Shown: positions 17,288 to 26,503, counted from the stretch's first letter. The stretch is DNA of 64,000 nt from CBETVX01 sp965539935 (GCA_965539935.1 CBETVX010000007.1:8045-72044); one strand, 5' to 3'. Notes: generated by a model not told the origin, from the sequence alone. Numbers and translations: made by a program.

Positions 17288-17430
17288 AACCACCTCTAAA
17301 ATAATATAAAATTCTTCTCTACCTAACATTTGAAATCTCTTATTTATTGATTATAATTTTATCATATTTCAATATTATATTGTTTATTTTTTCCAAATAT
17401 TCAGGTGGTTATCTCATACTAAATTATTTT

Positions 17431-18195
17431 CTAGTAAAATAATTCTTTTTTTCTAAATATTATCACAGATAAAGTTGAGAAAAATAGAATATATAATACA
17501 TCAGTAAAAAAGATTTGCCTCAATGATTCTAAATTCATATTCACTATTTCAGGGAAATTTACAGTTATTATAAATGCTTTTAAAGACTGGGGCAGTATTA
17601 CTCCCAAAACACCTATTATCATAAATATAGCTATTCCTACCCCTATAGCTCCACTTATCTTGCTAATATTGATCATTACAAATATCAACAGACAAGAAAA
17701 TCCAAATAACGTTAGCCATCCCAATATATAGGCTGCAATAATTTCAAATACATAATAACTGCTGATATCCCATTTATAGGCAAAGATACCAATTATACTG
17801 GAACTAATCAATGCCGCAGATACTAATAAAAAGTTAATTATTCCTGCTGTAAATATTTTACTCATTATTAACTTAAACTTTGTTGTGGCAAGAAGTGAAT
17901 ATTTCAAAGTCCCCTTACCATAGTCTTCTGATATTAAAATAGCTATAATAATTGTTACGATAATAAAAATAGTTCCACCAGTGATTAATTTCACTAATGT
18001 ACCTACAATATATTCTTGAGTAGATATATTTGCACTTCTCTTAGATAGCTCCAGTGCTTCTTCAGGGTTATATTTAATGAAAACTTTAGTTGCTATATAA
18101 TCTATTGTCGATAAGACTATAACTAATATTATAGATATATATAACATTTTACCTGACATATATTTCTTTAATTCACTTTTAATAGTTTTAAACAT
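17431..18195 (-). CDS. ABC-2 type exporter permease
   Basis: A protein of about 254 residues with six predicted membrane helices. After a short N-terminal cytoplasmic segment and helix 1, a hydrophilic loop is followed by helices around LITGGTIFIIVTIIIAIL, FLLVSAALISSSIIGIF, ILGWLTLFGFSCLLIFV, AIGVGIAIFMIIGVLGVIL and a C-terminal helix. The ATG at 18195 has AGGTGG eight bases upstream, overlapping the end of the ATPase gene; a GTG at 18207 is the alternative. It pairs with the ATPase as a BcrAB- or lantibiotic-immunity-like exporter. The substrate is inferred only from the adjacent two-component system. Confidence 0.85.
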   Translation of the reverse strand: MFKTIKSELKKYMSGKMLYISIILVIVLSTIDYIATKVFIKYNPEEALELSKRSANISTQEYIVGTLVKLITGGTIFIIVTIIIAILISEDYGKGTLKYSLLATTKFKLIMSKIFTAGIINFLLVSAALISSSIIGIFAYKWDISSYYVFEIIAAYILGWLTLFGFSCLLIFVMINISKISGAIGVGIAIFMIIGVLGVILPQSLKAFIITVNFPEIVNMNLESLRQIFFTDVLYILFFSTLSVIIFRKKELFY

Positions 18196-18931
18196 ATCTC
18201 CTGCCACCTTCCGTTAATGATATAAAATAATCTTCAAAGGATATACCTCTAAAATTTATACTTTGTATCTCCTGTGCATTAAGTTCCTTTATTAGTTTTC
18301 CATTGTGAATAATCCCTACTCTATTACACATTAGCTCTACTTCATTAAGCAGATGAGTTGAAATAATGAAGGTTTTATTGTAACTTTTGACAAGTTTTAA
18401 AATCAATTCCCTTATGGTCTTCATTCCATAGGGGTCTAGTCCATTAGTAGGTTCATCTAAAACAACTAAATCAGGATCATTTAAAAATGTCCTTGCTATT
18501 CCCAGCCTTTGCTTCATTCCCATTGAGTATTCCTTTACTTTTTTATCCGCTGCTTCCTTCATTTCTACTATCTCTAATACTTCTTCAACTCTTTCTTTTG
18601 CTTTTTTTCCATACAATTCTGCTATTATTTGAAGATTTTTTCTTCCTGTCAAGTTTTCATAAAAGCTTGGTGTCTCTATCATTGCTCCTACATGTTTTAA
18701 TCCTTCATCTTTATAGTTTTTTACCTCTTGATCCTTTATAAAAATCTTTCCCTTTGTTGGATTTAAAAATCCAAGAATCATTTTTAAGGTAGTGGTTTTT
18801 CCAGCTCCATTAGGACCTAGAAACCCATAAATATCTCCCCTTTTGATTTTGATTTCTAGATTATTTACTACATACCTATTATTAAATTTTTTCGATAGAT
18901 TTTCAGTTTTAAGTATATATGACTGATTCAT
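18188..18931 (-). CDS. ABC transporter ATP-binding protein (BcrA/lantibiotic type)
   Basis: A 247-residue ATPase with Walker A GPNGAGKTT, Q-loop region GAMIETPSFYENLTG, signature YSMGMKQRLGIA, Walker B LVVLDEPTNGLDP and switch His in ISTHLL. YSMGMKQR is the form typical of drug and bacitracin/lantibiotic exporters. It is the first gene of a four-gene operon (ATPase, permease, response regulator, kinase) and overlaps the permease start. Confidence 0.92.
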   Translation of the reverse strand: MNQSYILKTENLSKKFNNRYVVNNLEIKIKRGDIYGFLGPNGAGKTTTLKMILGFLNPTKGKIFIKDQEVKNYKDEGLKHVGAMIETPSFYENLTGRKNLQIIAELYGKKAKERVEEVLEIVEMKEAADKKVKEYSMGMKQRLGIARTFLNDPDLVVLDEPTNGLDPYGMKTIRELILKLVKSYNKTFIISTHLLNEVELMCNRVGIIHNGKLIKELNAQEIQSINFRGISFEDYFISLTEGGRRYV

Positions 18932-19030
18932 TGTTCCCTTCCTTTCCTTATTGTATTTTATATAAGTATCATAACAGTCTATTATTTAGTCTCCCTTAAG
19001 CAAACCTTTAGATTTCATTAATTTTTTAAG

Positions 19031-19186
19031 AACAAAGGCGTCTTACGACGCTTTGTTAGTTCGTAGTTCTTAGTTCGTAGTTAGTAGGTTTTGGTCAAAG
19101 CTTATAGGTCGGCAAAAGCAATAAAAACCCAATTTTTTACTGGTAATGATTTGTAATTTATTGTATGCCTTAAATTTATTTGAATT
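19031..19186. repeat. 156-bp direct repeat, copy 1
   Basis: Identical to 21004-21159 except for one base (T/C near the right end). It begins with a small hairpin (AACAAAGGCGTC and GACGCTTTGTT around TTAC), continues with AGTTCGTAG-type reiterations, and ends in AT-rich sequence. No open frame is present. The gap 18932-19281 holds this repeat and a terminator. Confidence 0.95.
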
Positions 19187-19237
19187 GCTAACTATAATTT
19201 TTTGCGAAAAAGGTTTGAATTCCTAGACAAAAATAAA

Positions 19238-19270
19238 AAGTCCTTTTAAAATATTTCTTTAAAAGGACTT
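19238..19270 (-). terminator. Terminator of the serine hydrolase gene
   Basis: A 13-bp perfect stem (19238-19250 / 19258-19270) is followed on the minus strand by TTTTTATTTTTG. Confidence 0.9.
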
Positions 19271-19281
19271 CTCTATATATT

Positions 19282-20793
19282 TTATCTATCAACAAGAAAC
19301 AATGCTGATATTATTAGAAAGATTGCAGATATAAAAATTGAAATCCCAAGCCATTGGGAGGCCACTGGAAATACCGAAGATATAAATAGATAATCTTGTC
19401 TAACACACCATAGAAGTCCACATATTAAAATAATAGATAGGATAATCTGGCCTCCTTGAATACTAATGAAACTCTTTGGTATTGGTGAAAATTTATATCC
19501 TTCACAAACAATCCTTTGTACTAATATCCATGATTGCCAAAAAACAAGAAGTAAAATTATAACAATTAAGGTCCATAGCACTTTCTGGGCTAAGATTATT
19601 TTCCCCATTCCAACTGATTTGAATCCCCTCCATCTTCCCCAATCCTTTAATATGTGGGAAATAAAGGGCCAGCTTCTCTGACTATTAGTTAAAATAACTA
19701 TGCCATCCCCTATTTTGGGTATAGAATGAAAATGGGTCATTATTCCTCCGCCCTGTCCTCCATGGGAAACTGCTTGAATTCCCTTTGATAGTTCTTCAAT
19801 ATAATGGCCAAATCCATATGAATCAAATACAAGCCCGTATATTCCTATTTTATCTACTTGTGGTCTATAGATTTCATTAATACTATCTATCTTTAACACC
19901 TTATTATCAGTATAGTCTGTCATTCCTGCTGAAATAAACCTAGCTATATCCTCTACACTTGCTAAAAGTCCCCCGGAAGCTTTCTCAGGGTAAATATATA
20001 CTGGTACTTCATTGCCGTCTAAATCATAGCCCGTTGGTACCTTTGGATTAAGTTTATCACTCCATAGGAAAGTTGAATTATCCATTCCCAAGGGAATTAA
20101 TACCTCATTTTCCATATATTCAGCAAAATCCCTACCTTTTACCTCTTCTACCAATAGTTCTAGTAAATTATATCCCGTATTAGAGTATGAAAAAGAGGAC
20201 CCAGGTTCTTTTATTATAACGGCCTGTTCTGATAAGCTCTCCTCTAAGGAAGGTATTTCTTCATTGGGGTCATAACGCTTAAAAACATCTCCTAAGGGCA
20301 TACCAGCAGTATGGGTAAGTAACTGTCTTACGGTAATCTTTTCCTTTGAAAATTTTGAATCGGGAAGCTCCCAATTCTTTATATACTTTTCTACAGGTTT
20401 ATCTAAATCAATTCTGCCTTCTTCAACTAATTTCATTATTCCCCAAGATGTAAGGGATTTAGAAATAGACTCTACCCTACAATACGTATCAACAGTCATT
20501 TTTCTATTGTCTTCAGGATTAGCATAGCCATAGGCCTTACTCCAAGCAAGCTTTCCTTTTTGAACAATGGCAATATTTACTCCTGGAATTTTGTAATCAT
20601 CCATAAGCGAAGGTATACGTTCATCAAGGTAATCTGTAAATTCTCCTAAGGTTGTATAATTTTTAATTTCATCTGTTTGATAAGTTTTAAATGTAATAAG
20701 TACAACTAATATAATGGAAATTACCATTGTAATTAATAGCCTAACCCATAGGTTACCTGTCAAATCTATTAAACTTTTACTTTCAACACCCAT
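19282..20793 (-). CDS. Membrane-anchored serine hydrolase of the class C beta-lactamase/PBP4* family
   Basis: A 503-residue protein with one N-terminal membrane helix (about 18-36), an extracellular beta-lactamase-type domain and three C-terminal membrane helices. The catalytic motifs are SISK (109-112, the SxxK serine), YSN (203-205) and HGG (345-347, in place of KTG). Such proteins are esterases, D-aminopeptidases or peptidoglycan-modifying enzymes more often than true beta-lactamases, so antibiotic resistance should not be assumed. It is a monocistronic gene, notable for lying between two copies of a 156-bp direct repeat. Confidence 0.85.
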   Translation of the reverse strand: MGVESKSLIDLTGNLWVRLLITMVISIILVVLITFKTYQTDEIKNYTTLGEFTDYLDERIPSLMDDYKIPGVNIAIVQKGKLAWSKAYGYANPEDNRKMTVDTYCRVESISKSLTSWGIMKLVEEGRIDLDKPVEKYIKNWELPDSKFSKEKITVRQLLTHTAGMPLGDVFKRYDPNEEIPSLEESLSEQAVIIKEPGSSFSYSNTGYNLLELLVEEVKGRDFAEYMENEVLIPLGMDNSTFLWSDKLNPKVPTGYDLDGNEVPVYIYPEKASGGLLASVEDIARFISAGMTDYTDNKVLKIDSINEIYRPQVDKIGIYGLVFDSYGFGHYIEELSKGIQAVSHGGQGGGIMTHFHSIPKIGDGIVILTNSQRSWPFISHILKDWGRWRGFKSVGMGKIILAQKVLWTLIVIILLLVFWQSWILVQRIVCEGYKFSPIPKSFISIQGGQIILSIILICGLLWCVRQDYLFISSVFPVASQWLGISIFISAIFLIISALFLVDR

Positions 20794-21003
20794 TTTTTAG
20801 CTCCCCCTGAAATTATTAAAATTTTTTACAAAAAAATTTATATTCATGTATTATTTGACATTTTCCTTTGATTACAAAGCATCCTTGTAAATTATAATAT
20901 ATTATTATGCTATGCTTGTTAATATTTCTTTTTACTTAGTATTATAAAAAAGAATTATTTAGATTATATTAAGTATACCTTTAGATAACATTATTTTTTT
21001 CAA

Positions 21004-21159
21004 AACAAAGGCGTCTTACGACGCTTTGTTAGTTCGTAGTTCTTAGTTCGTAGTTAGTAGGTTTTGGTCAAAGCTTATAGGTCGGCAAAAGCAATAAAAA
21101 CCCAATTTTTTACTGGTAATGATTTGTAATTTATTGTATGCCCTAAATTTATTTGAATT
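21004..21159. repeat. 156-bp direct repeat, copy 2
   Basis: Second copy of the repeat at 19031-19186, in the same orientation 1973 bp away. After the shared part, copy 1 carries about 35 bp between two TTTGAATT octamers that are absent here, as if lost by slippage between the octamers. The gap 20794-21278 holds this repeat and the groEL terminator; nothing coding is seen. Confidence 0.95.
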
Positions 21160-21172
21160 CCTAGTCAATAAA

Positions 21173-21218
21173 AAAAGAGGTTTCATATAAGTTCTAAAAC
21201 TTATACAAAACCTCTTTT
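21173..21218 (-). terminator. groEL terminator
   Basis: AAAAGAGG (21173-21180) pairs with CCTCTTTT (21211-21218); the inner part also pairs (AAGTT with AACTT). On the minus strand the stem is followed by a T-tract. Confidence 0.88.
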
Positions 21219-21278
21219 GCTATCATTTACTTTTTTAAAATATTTGAAACCTTAAAATTTAACAGTTCTCAGGGTTAA

Positions 21279-22910
21279 TTACATCATTCCTGGCATTCCG
21301 CCACCCATTCCAGCTCCTGGCATAGCAGGTTCTTCTTCTGGAATATCAGCTACAGCAGCTTCTGTAGTTAAGAATAGTGCTGAAATTGATGCAGCATTTT
21401 GAAGGGCTGAACGAGTAACTTTAGTTGGGTCAACTATACCAGCTTCAAGCATAGATACGTATCTGTCATTTAATGCGTCGAATCCAACGCCTACTTCCAT
21501 ATTTCTTATTTTTTCAACTACAACTGAACCTTCAAGACCAGCATTGAATGTTATTTGTCTTACTGGCTCTTCTAAAGCTCTTCTTATAATTAATGCACCT
21601 GTTCTTTCGTCGCCTTCTAGTTCTTCAACTAGTTTTTCTACCGCTGGAATTGCATTGATAAGTGCAGTACCACCACCAGCAACTATACCTTCTTCAACAG
21701 CTGCTCTAGTAGCATTTAATGCATCTTCAATTCTAAGCTTTCTTTCTTTCATTTCTGTTTCAGTAGCAGCACCTACTTGGATAACTGCAACTCCACCAGC
21801 TAATTTAGCAAGTCTTTCTTGAAGTTTTTCTCTGTCAAAATCAGAAGTAGTTTCTTCGATTTGAGCTTTGATTTGTCTTATTCTATCTTCGATGTTCTTA
21901 GTTTCTCCTGCGCCATCGATGATAGTAGTATTTTCCTTATCTATTTTAACTGATTTTGCTCTACCAAGCATATCCACAGTTACTGATTTAAGGTCTAATC
22001 CTAATTCTTCAGAAATCACTTGACCACCTGTTACGATAGCTATATCTTCAAGCATAGCCTTTCTTCTATCACCAAATCCTGGAGCCTTAACAGCCACACA
22101 TTCAAAAGTACCTCTTAACTTGTTAACAACAAGTGTTGCAAGGGCTTCTCCTTCTATATCTTCAGCTATAATTAATAGTTTTCTTCCTTGTTGAACTATT
22201 TGCTCTAGTAATGGAAGGATTTCTTGAATATTAGTTATTTTCTTATCAGTTATTAGGATATATGGCTCTTCTAAATTGGCTTCCATTTTTTCAGTGTCAG
22301 TTACCATATATGGAGATACATAACCTCTATCGAATTGCATACCTTCAACTACTTCTAAAGTAGTTCCCATAGTCTTTGATTCTTCAACAGTGATTACTCC
22401 ATCTTTTCCTACCTTTTCCATGGCTTCTGCTATAAGAGCACCAATCTTCTCATCGGCAGCTGAAATTGAAGCAACATTTGTGATAGCTTCTTTACCTTCA
22501 ACTTGCTTAGAGTTCTTCTTAATTTCTTCAACTGCAATTTCTACTGACTTTTCGATACCCTTCTTTAAGATCATTGGGTTAGCACCAGCTGCAACGTTCT
22601 TTAATCCTTCTCTTATAATTGCTTGAGCTAATAATGTAGCAGTAGTAGTACCGTCACCTGCAACATCATTAGTCTTAGTTGCAACTTCTTTAACTAATTG
22701 TGCACCCATGTTTTCGAATTGGTCTTCTAATTCAATTTCACGAGCAATAGTTACACCATCATTAGTAATTGTTGGTGAACCAAATTTTTTATCTAAAATA
22801 ACATTTCTTCCCTTAGGTCCTAATGTAACTTTTACAGTATTAGCTAGTTTATTAACACCAGCTTCTAATTTACGTCTAGCTTCTTCATTAAACTTGATTT
22901 CCTTAGCCAT
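21279..22910 (-). CDS. groL: Chaperonin GroEL (Hsp60)
   Basis: A 543-residue chaperonin subunit of the usual length that forms the 14-mer folding chamber in the cytosol. Recognisable segments are VTLGPKGRNVILDKKFG, GDGTTTATLLAQ (ATP site), ISEELGLDL, GGVAVIQVGAATE and EEGIVAGGGTAL, and the Gly-Met-rich C-terminal tail (GGGMPGMM). AAGGAGG precedes the ATG. It is the second gene of the groES-groEL operon under CIRCE control. Confidence 0.99.
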   Translation of the reverse strand: MAKEIKFNEEARRKLEAGVNKLANTVKVTLGPKGRNVILDKKFGSPTITNDGVTIAREIELEDQFENMGAQLVKEVATKTNDVAGDGTTTATLLAQAIIREGLKNVAAGANPMILKKGIEKSVEIAVEEIKKNSKQVEGKEAITNVASISAADEKIGALIAEAMEKVGKDGVITVEESKTMGTTLEVVEGMQFDRGYVSPYMVTDTEKMEANLEEPYILITDKKITNIQEILPLLEQIVQQGRKLLIIAEDIEGEALATLVVNKLRGTFECVAVKAPGFGDRRKAMLEDIAIVTGGQVISEELGLDLKSVTVDMLGRAKSVKIDKENTTIIDGAGETKNIEDRIRQIKAQIEETTSDFDREKLQERLAKLAGGVAVIQVGAATETEMKERKLRIEDALNATRAAVEEGIVAGGGTALINAIPAVEKLVEELEGDERTGALIIRRALEEPVRQITFNAGLEGSVVVEKIRNMEVGVGFDALNDRYVSMLEAGIVDPTKVTRSALQNAASISALFLTTEAAVADIPEEEPAMPGAGMGGGMPGMM

Positions 22911-23037
22911 TACAAATTACCTCCTTATGTATTGGTTAACAGTATACAGCTTTTAAAAGGTTCTGGGCTTTAATCTATGTATAAACCTTAATTCAACTGC
23001 CCTTATTTCATTCTTTCAATTTCTTTTATTTTTATGA

Positions 23038-23322
23038 CTACTCAACCACTGCTAATATATCACTTTGTCTTAAAATAGTATATTCTTCACCATCGTGCTT
23101 GATTTCTGTTCCAGCATATTTAGAGAATATAACTCTGTCGCCAACTTTTACTTCCATTTTTACTTCTTTACCGTCAACTACTCCACCTGGTCCTACTGCA
23201 ACAACTTCTGCTTCTTGAGGTTGCTCTTTAGCTTGACTTGGTAGTACTATACCACTCTTAGTCTTTTCTTCAGCTTCTAATTTCTTAATTACTACTCTGT
23301 CACCTAATGGCTTAATATTCAT
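23038..23322 (-). CDS. groS: Co-chaperonin GroES
   Basis: A 94-residue lid protein of GroEL. Conserved pieces are IKPLGDRVVIKKLEAEEKT, the mobile-loop part SGIVLPSQAKE, VVAVGPG, VKVGDRVIFSKYAGTE and the C-terminal EEYTILRQSDILAVVE. AAGGAGG lies upstream of the ATG, and the CIRCE element is 57 bp upstream of the start codon. Confidence 0.99.
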   Translation of the reverse strand: MNIKPLGDRVVIKKLEAEEKTKSGIVLPSQAKEQPQEAEVVAVGPGGVVDGKEVKMEVKVGDRVIFSKYAGTEIKHDGEEYTILRQSDILAVVE

Positions 23323-23379
23323 TTTAAAACCTCCTTAATCTAATATTATATTTATAAATATAATGGGCTTATTCAATTA

Positions 23380-23406
23380 TTAGCACTCACCATCGTCGAG
23401 TGCTAA
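23380..23406 (-). promoter_or_regulatory. CIRCE operator (HrcA binding site)
   Basis: TTAGCACTC-N9-GAGTGCTAA is a perfect match to the CIRCE consensus, located in the groESL leader. HrcA repression of groESL is established for Firmicutes; hrcA itself is not in the window. The rest of the gap 23323-23673 is AT-rich with no gene that I can support. Confidence 0.98.
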
Positions 23407-23657
23407 TCACAATACTAATGTACAATATATATTTTTTTAACGCAAATTCAAATTATAATTGTTTCTTCATATATTTGCCATCTTTTTACTATAATTTGTG
23501 TGTTATACAGTTTTACTTCCAATATCTCTTTTTTTCACTATTTTTTTCTTTTTTTCTATAGATTTCATATTTCACTTCTTAATTTTTATTATTTACTATA
23601 TAAAATTTCTTTGTTGAATTTAAATATCTACTATGATTTTAAAAAATATATAGATAA

Positions 23658-23697
23658 AAAAACATTAAAAGCATCAAAGGATACTTTTAATGTTTTT
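23658..23697. terminator. Pantothenate operon terminator
   Basis: A 14-bp perfect stem (23658-23671 / 23684-23697) with A/T runs on both sides. The last codons and the stop codon of the nucleotidyltransferase-like gene lie inside the hairpin. Confidence 0.88.
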
Positions 23698-24237
23698 TAG
23701 TAAACCTTCTATTCTATCTTTAATATCATTAGGTATATCTTTATCTAAAAAACTATTTATTATTTCTTTTCTTACTATTCCCTTTTCTCTAAAATGTTTT
23801 TCTATCATCTGAACCTTAGGCTCTCTATTAGGTATTAGTTGATAAAGCAAGTACCAATCTTCAATAAATGTTAAGGGAATTTTTACATTACCTATAGATA
23901 TTTTTTTTATTTTGCTTTCATCAAAATCATATTCATATACACCCTTAGAGTGTTTTATTCTAAAGCCACTAAACATATCTATTTCTGTTCCATTAACATT
24001 ATAGCGATAAAAATATTTAGTTCTATAGGGCTCTTTAGGAGGCATCTCTATAGCTATTCCTATTTTCCCCATTATTTCCTTAGCTCTCGCTACGTCTTTT
24101 TCATCCACTATAATGTCTATATCATTAGGCTTTGTGCCAAGTCCCTCGTAGTATAGCATTACAGAAGCTCCTATACCAAAGACGATATTATTTTCATTAA
24201 ATTTTTTACATATTAAAAGTAAGTTTTTTTCTATCAT
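23674..24237 (-). CDS. Nucleotidyltransferase-fold protein (187 aa)
   Basis: The N-terminal half has the nucleotidyltransferase pattern GIGASVMLYYEG followed by NDIDIIVDE, the G[A/G]S ... DxD signature, and a third acidic segment EIDMFSGF. This is the arrangement of MNT/AbiEii-like or aminoglycoside-nucleotidyltransferase-like proteins. The C-terminal half is helical and Lys/Glu-rich. It is last in the pantothenate operon, 16 bp after panD. No antitoxin-like partner is adjacent. The activity is not known, and a stand-alone metabolic or tRNA-modifying role cannot be separated from a defence role. Confidence 0.65.
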   Translation of the reverse strand: MIEKNLLLICKKFNENNIVFGIGASVMLYYEGLGTKPNDIDIIVDEKDVARAKEIMGKIGIAIEMPPKEPYRTKYFYRYNVNGTEIDMFSGFRIKHSKGVYEYDFDESKIKKISIGNVKIPLTFIEDWYLLYQLIPNREPKVQMIEKHFREKGIVRKEIINSFLDKDIPNDIKDRIEGLLKNIKSIL

Positions 24238-24253
24238 AGTCTAAACAATCCCT

Positions 24254-24637
24254 TTATCTTATATCTCCATGCTTTTCAGCATCAGCCTTTTCTACAATTC
24301 TATTTCTTTCATCCACAAATACAATATTGGGCTTAAGAGTCTTAGCCTCCTCTTCAGTAACCCAACAATATGCAATGATTATTATATTATCTCCCGGCTG
24401 TACTAATCTAGCAGCAGCTCCATTGAGGCATATAATACCACTATTGGGTTGCCCTTCTATAACATAGGTCTCAAGTCTAGCCCCATTGTGATTGTTTACT
24501 ATTTGAACCCTTTCCCCTGGTAATATACCAGCAGCATCCATTAATGTTTTATCTATTGTTATACTCCCTACATAGTTCAAATCTGCCTGGGTCACAGTTG
24601 CCCTATGAATTTTGGATTTGAACATATTTACTAGCAT
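24254..24637 (-). CDS. panD: Aspartate 1-decarboxylase
   Basis: This pyruvoyl enzyme makes beta-alanine from L-aspartate. The 127-residue proenzyme has the self-cleavage site in YVGSITID (between Gly and Ser, the Ser becoming the pyruvoyl group), preceded by the family start MFKSKIHRATVTQADLNY, with GAAARLVQPGDNIIIIAY in the second half. GGAGGT sits seven bases upstream of the first ATG. The gene starts three bases after the panC stop codon. Confidence 0.97.
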   Translation of the reverse strand: MLVNMFKSKIHRATVTQADLNYVGSITIDKTLMDAAGILPGERVQIVNNHNGARLETYVIEGQPNSGIICLNGAAARLVQPGDNIIIIAYCWVTEEEAKTLKPNIVFVDERNRIVEKADAEKHGDIR

Positions 24638-24640
24638 ATT

Positions 24641-25498
24641 TTATACCTCCAAACTTATGTTGTCAATCATTCTTGCTTTTCCTATATTAGCTGCTAAAGC
24701 TATTAATACATCTCCCTTTATTACATCTAATCTCTCTAGGGTCTTACCATCTACTATTTCTACATAGTCAATTTGAACAAGGGGCTCTGTCTTTATATTA
24801 TCCATTATGAATCCCCTTATTTTAGAAGCCTCCCTCTCACCAGCTTCTATTTTTTCCTTAGCCATGAATAAAGATTTTGATAGTATTAGTGCAGCTTTTC
24901 TCTCCTCTTCATTTAAATAGATATTTCTCGAACTCATGGCTAGTCCATCTTCTTCCCTTATTAATGGGCATGGTACTATTTCTATGTCAAAGTTCAGATC
25001 TCTAACCATCTTCTTTATAACTGCCACCTGTTGGGCATCCTTTTGTCCAAAATATGCCCTATGGGGCAGCACAATATTAAATAACTTGGTAACCACTGTG
25101 GTTATGCCCTTGAAAAATACTGGTCTAGAGGCCCCACATAATTTTTTAGTAATCTCCCCTTCTACTTCAACGAAGGTAGAAAAGTTTTCTACATACATTT
25201 CTTCTGCCGATGGGGCAAATACTAAATCAGCCCCTGCTTCTTTACACTTTTGGCTATCTTTATCTAAATCCCTTGGATAGCTTTCAAAATCTTCATTAGG
25301 TCCAAATTGGGTAGGATTTACAAATATACTAACAATGACTAGGTCATTTTCCCTTCTGGCCCTTCTAATTAGAGAAAGATGTCCTTCGTGTAAAAATCCC
25401 ATAGTTGGCACAAATCCAACGGATTTTCCTTCTATTTTTGCAGCCTTTATTTTTTCTCTAACTTCCTTTATTGTCTTTACAATCTCCACTATTTTCAC
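24641..25498 (-). CDS. panC: Pantoate-beta-alanine ligase (pantothenate synthetase)
   Basis: It joins pantoate and beta-alanine with ATP hydrolysis to AMP, the last step of pantothenate synthesis. The 285-residue protein has the nucleotide-binding segment VPTMGFLHEGHLSLI (HIGH-type), FVNPTQFGPNEDFESYPRD, VTKLFNIVLPHRAYFGQKDAQQ and the KMSKS-equivalent AMSSRNIYL. It is intact and tightly packed between panB and panD. Confidence 0.98.
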   Translation of the reverse strand: MKIVEIVKTIKEVREKIKAAKIEGKSVGFVPTMGFLHEGHLSLIRRARRENDLVIVSIFVNPTQFGPNEDFESYPRDLDKDSQKCKEAGADLVFAPSAEEMYVENFSTFVEVEGEITKKLCGASRPVFFKGITTVVTKLFNIVLPHRAYFGQKDAQQVAVIKKMVRDLNFDIEIVPCPLIREEDGLAMSSRNIYLNEEERKAALILSKSLFMAKEKIEAGEREASKIRGFIMDNIKTEPLVQIDYVEIVDGKTLERLDVIKGDVLIALAANIGKARMIDNISLEV

Positions 25499-25546
25499 CG
25501 TCCTTTATTCATAATAATTCTAAATCCCCTATTCTGAGGGCTTTGC

Positions 25547-26380
25547 TTAATAAAGTTTGTTAAGAACTTCTTCATTTATAGAAAATACATGTTCCTTAGC
25601 TGGGAATTTTCCTTCCTTCATTTCATTTATATAATCCTTTACAGCATTACTTATCTCTTCGTTAAGTTTTGCGTACTGCCTTACAAACTTTGGAGTAAAG
25701 TCCGTATACATTCCAAGCATATCTTGAGTGACTAATACTTGACCATCACAGTATTTTCCAGCTCCTATACCTATAGTTGGTATGTCCAATTTTTCTGAAA
25801 TAATTTTAGCTAACCCTTCAGGCACGCACTCAAGTACTATGGCAAAAACTCCTGCCTCTTGAAGAAGTAATGCATCTTCAATTATTTTTTTAGCTTGTTC
25901 TTCAGATTTTCCTTGGACTTTGAATCCACCAAAGATATTTATAGATTGAGGAGTAAGCCCCAGATGTCCCATAACAGGTATTTGGGCCTTTACAATGGCC
26001 TTCACTTTATCCAAAACCTCTCTTCCACCCTCTAGCTTGACCGCTTCAGCCCTTCCCTCCTGTATTATTCTTCCTGCATTTCTTATGCTTTCCTCAATAT
26101 TTACATGATAGGATAAAAAGGGCATATCTCCAACTACCATCGCCCTCTTAGTAGCCCTAGCAACGGCCCTACAGTGATGTATCATGTCCTCAACAGTTAC
26201 TTGAAGGGTATTTTCATATCCTAACATAACCATTCCTAGGGAGTCACCAACTAGCAAGCTATCTACTCCAGCTCCATCTAATAGCTTGGCTGTGGAATAA
26301 TCATAGGCAGTAAGCATTGAAATTTTCTCTCCATTTTTTTTAGCTTTTAAAAAGGAACTAACAGTAAATTTTTTTGACAT
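25547..26380 (-). CDS. panB: 3-methyl-2-oxobutanoate hydroxymethyltransferase
   Basis: It transfers a hydroxymethyl group from methylene-tetrahydrofolate to 2-oxoisovalerate, giving ketopantoate. The ATG at 26380 has GGGGTG six bases upstream; the in-frame GTG at 26389 is part of that site. The 277-residue barrel has LTAYDYSTAKLLDGAGVDSLLVGDSLGMV (split over the metal and substrate site), VKLEGG, PVMGHLGLTPQS, and IGIGAGKYCDGQVLV. It is the second gene of the pan operon. Confidence 0.98.
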   Translation of the reverse strand: MSKKFTVSSFLKAKKNGEKISMLTAYDYSTAKLLDGAGVDSLLVGDSLGMVMLGYENTLQVTVEDMIHHCRAVARATKRAMVVGDMPFLSYHVNIEESIRNAGRIIQEGRAEAVKLEGGREVLDKVKAIVKAQIPVMGHLGLTPQSINIFGGFKVQGKSEEQAKKIIEDALLLQEAGVFAIVLECVPEGLAKIISEKLDIPTIGIGAGKYCDGQVLVTQDMLGMYTDFTPKFVRQYAKLNEEISNAVKDYINEMKEGKFPAKEHVFSINEEVLNKLY

Positions 26381-26459
26381 AATAAACACCCCATTATTTA
26401 ATATTTTAACTTTTATGTTTTCTATAGCCTTAATAAAATCTTTTTTATGTTAGTTAATA

Positions 26460-26482
26460 GCTAATGGCCTATGGCTATTAGC
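26460..26482. repeat. Degenerate GCTAATGGCC-type repeat with dyad symmetry
   Basis: A short imperfect palindrome (GCTAAT ... ATTAGC) made of GGCTATTAG/GGCCTATGG units, in the gap between the PanG-like gene and panB. It belongs to the same degenerate family as 12242-12278 and 36362-36375. Confidence 0.45.
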
Positions 26483-26503
26483 AAAAGATAAAAAATTTTA
26501 TTT

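Noticed and set aside
19031..19090. CRISPR array in the AGTTCGTAG reiterations
   Set aside because: The words are about 10 bp with no regular spacers or repeat length of 24-40 bp; no cas genes are nearby.
19282..20793. True class C beta-lactamase giving resistance
   Set aside because: The third motif is HGG instead of KTG, and the protein has membrane helices at both ends, so it is more likely an esterase or peptidoglycan-modifying hydrolase.
19031..21159. Insertion sequence or composite transposon at the serine hydrolase
   Set aside because: No transposase gene, no terminal inverted repeats at the outer ends and no target duplication are visible; only the direct repeats remain.
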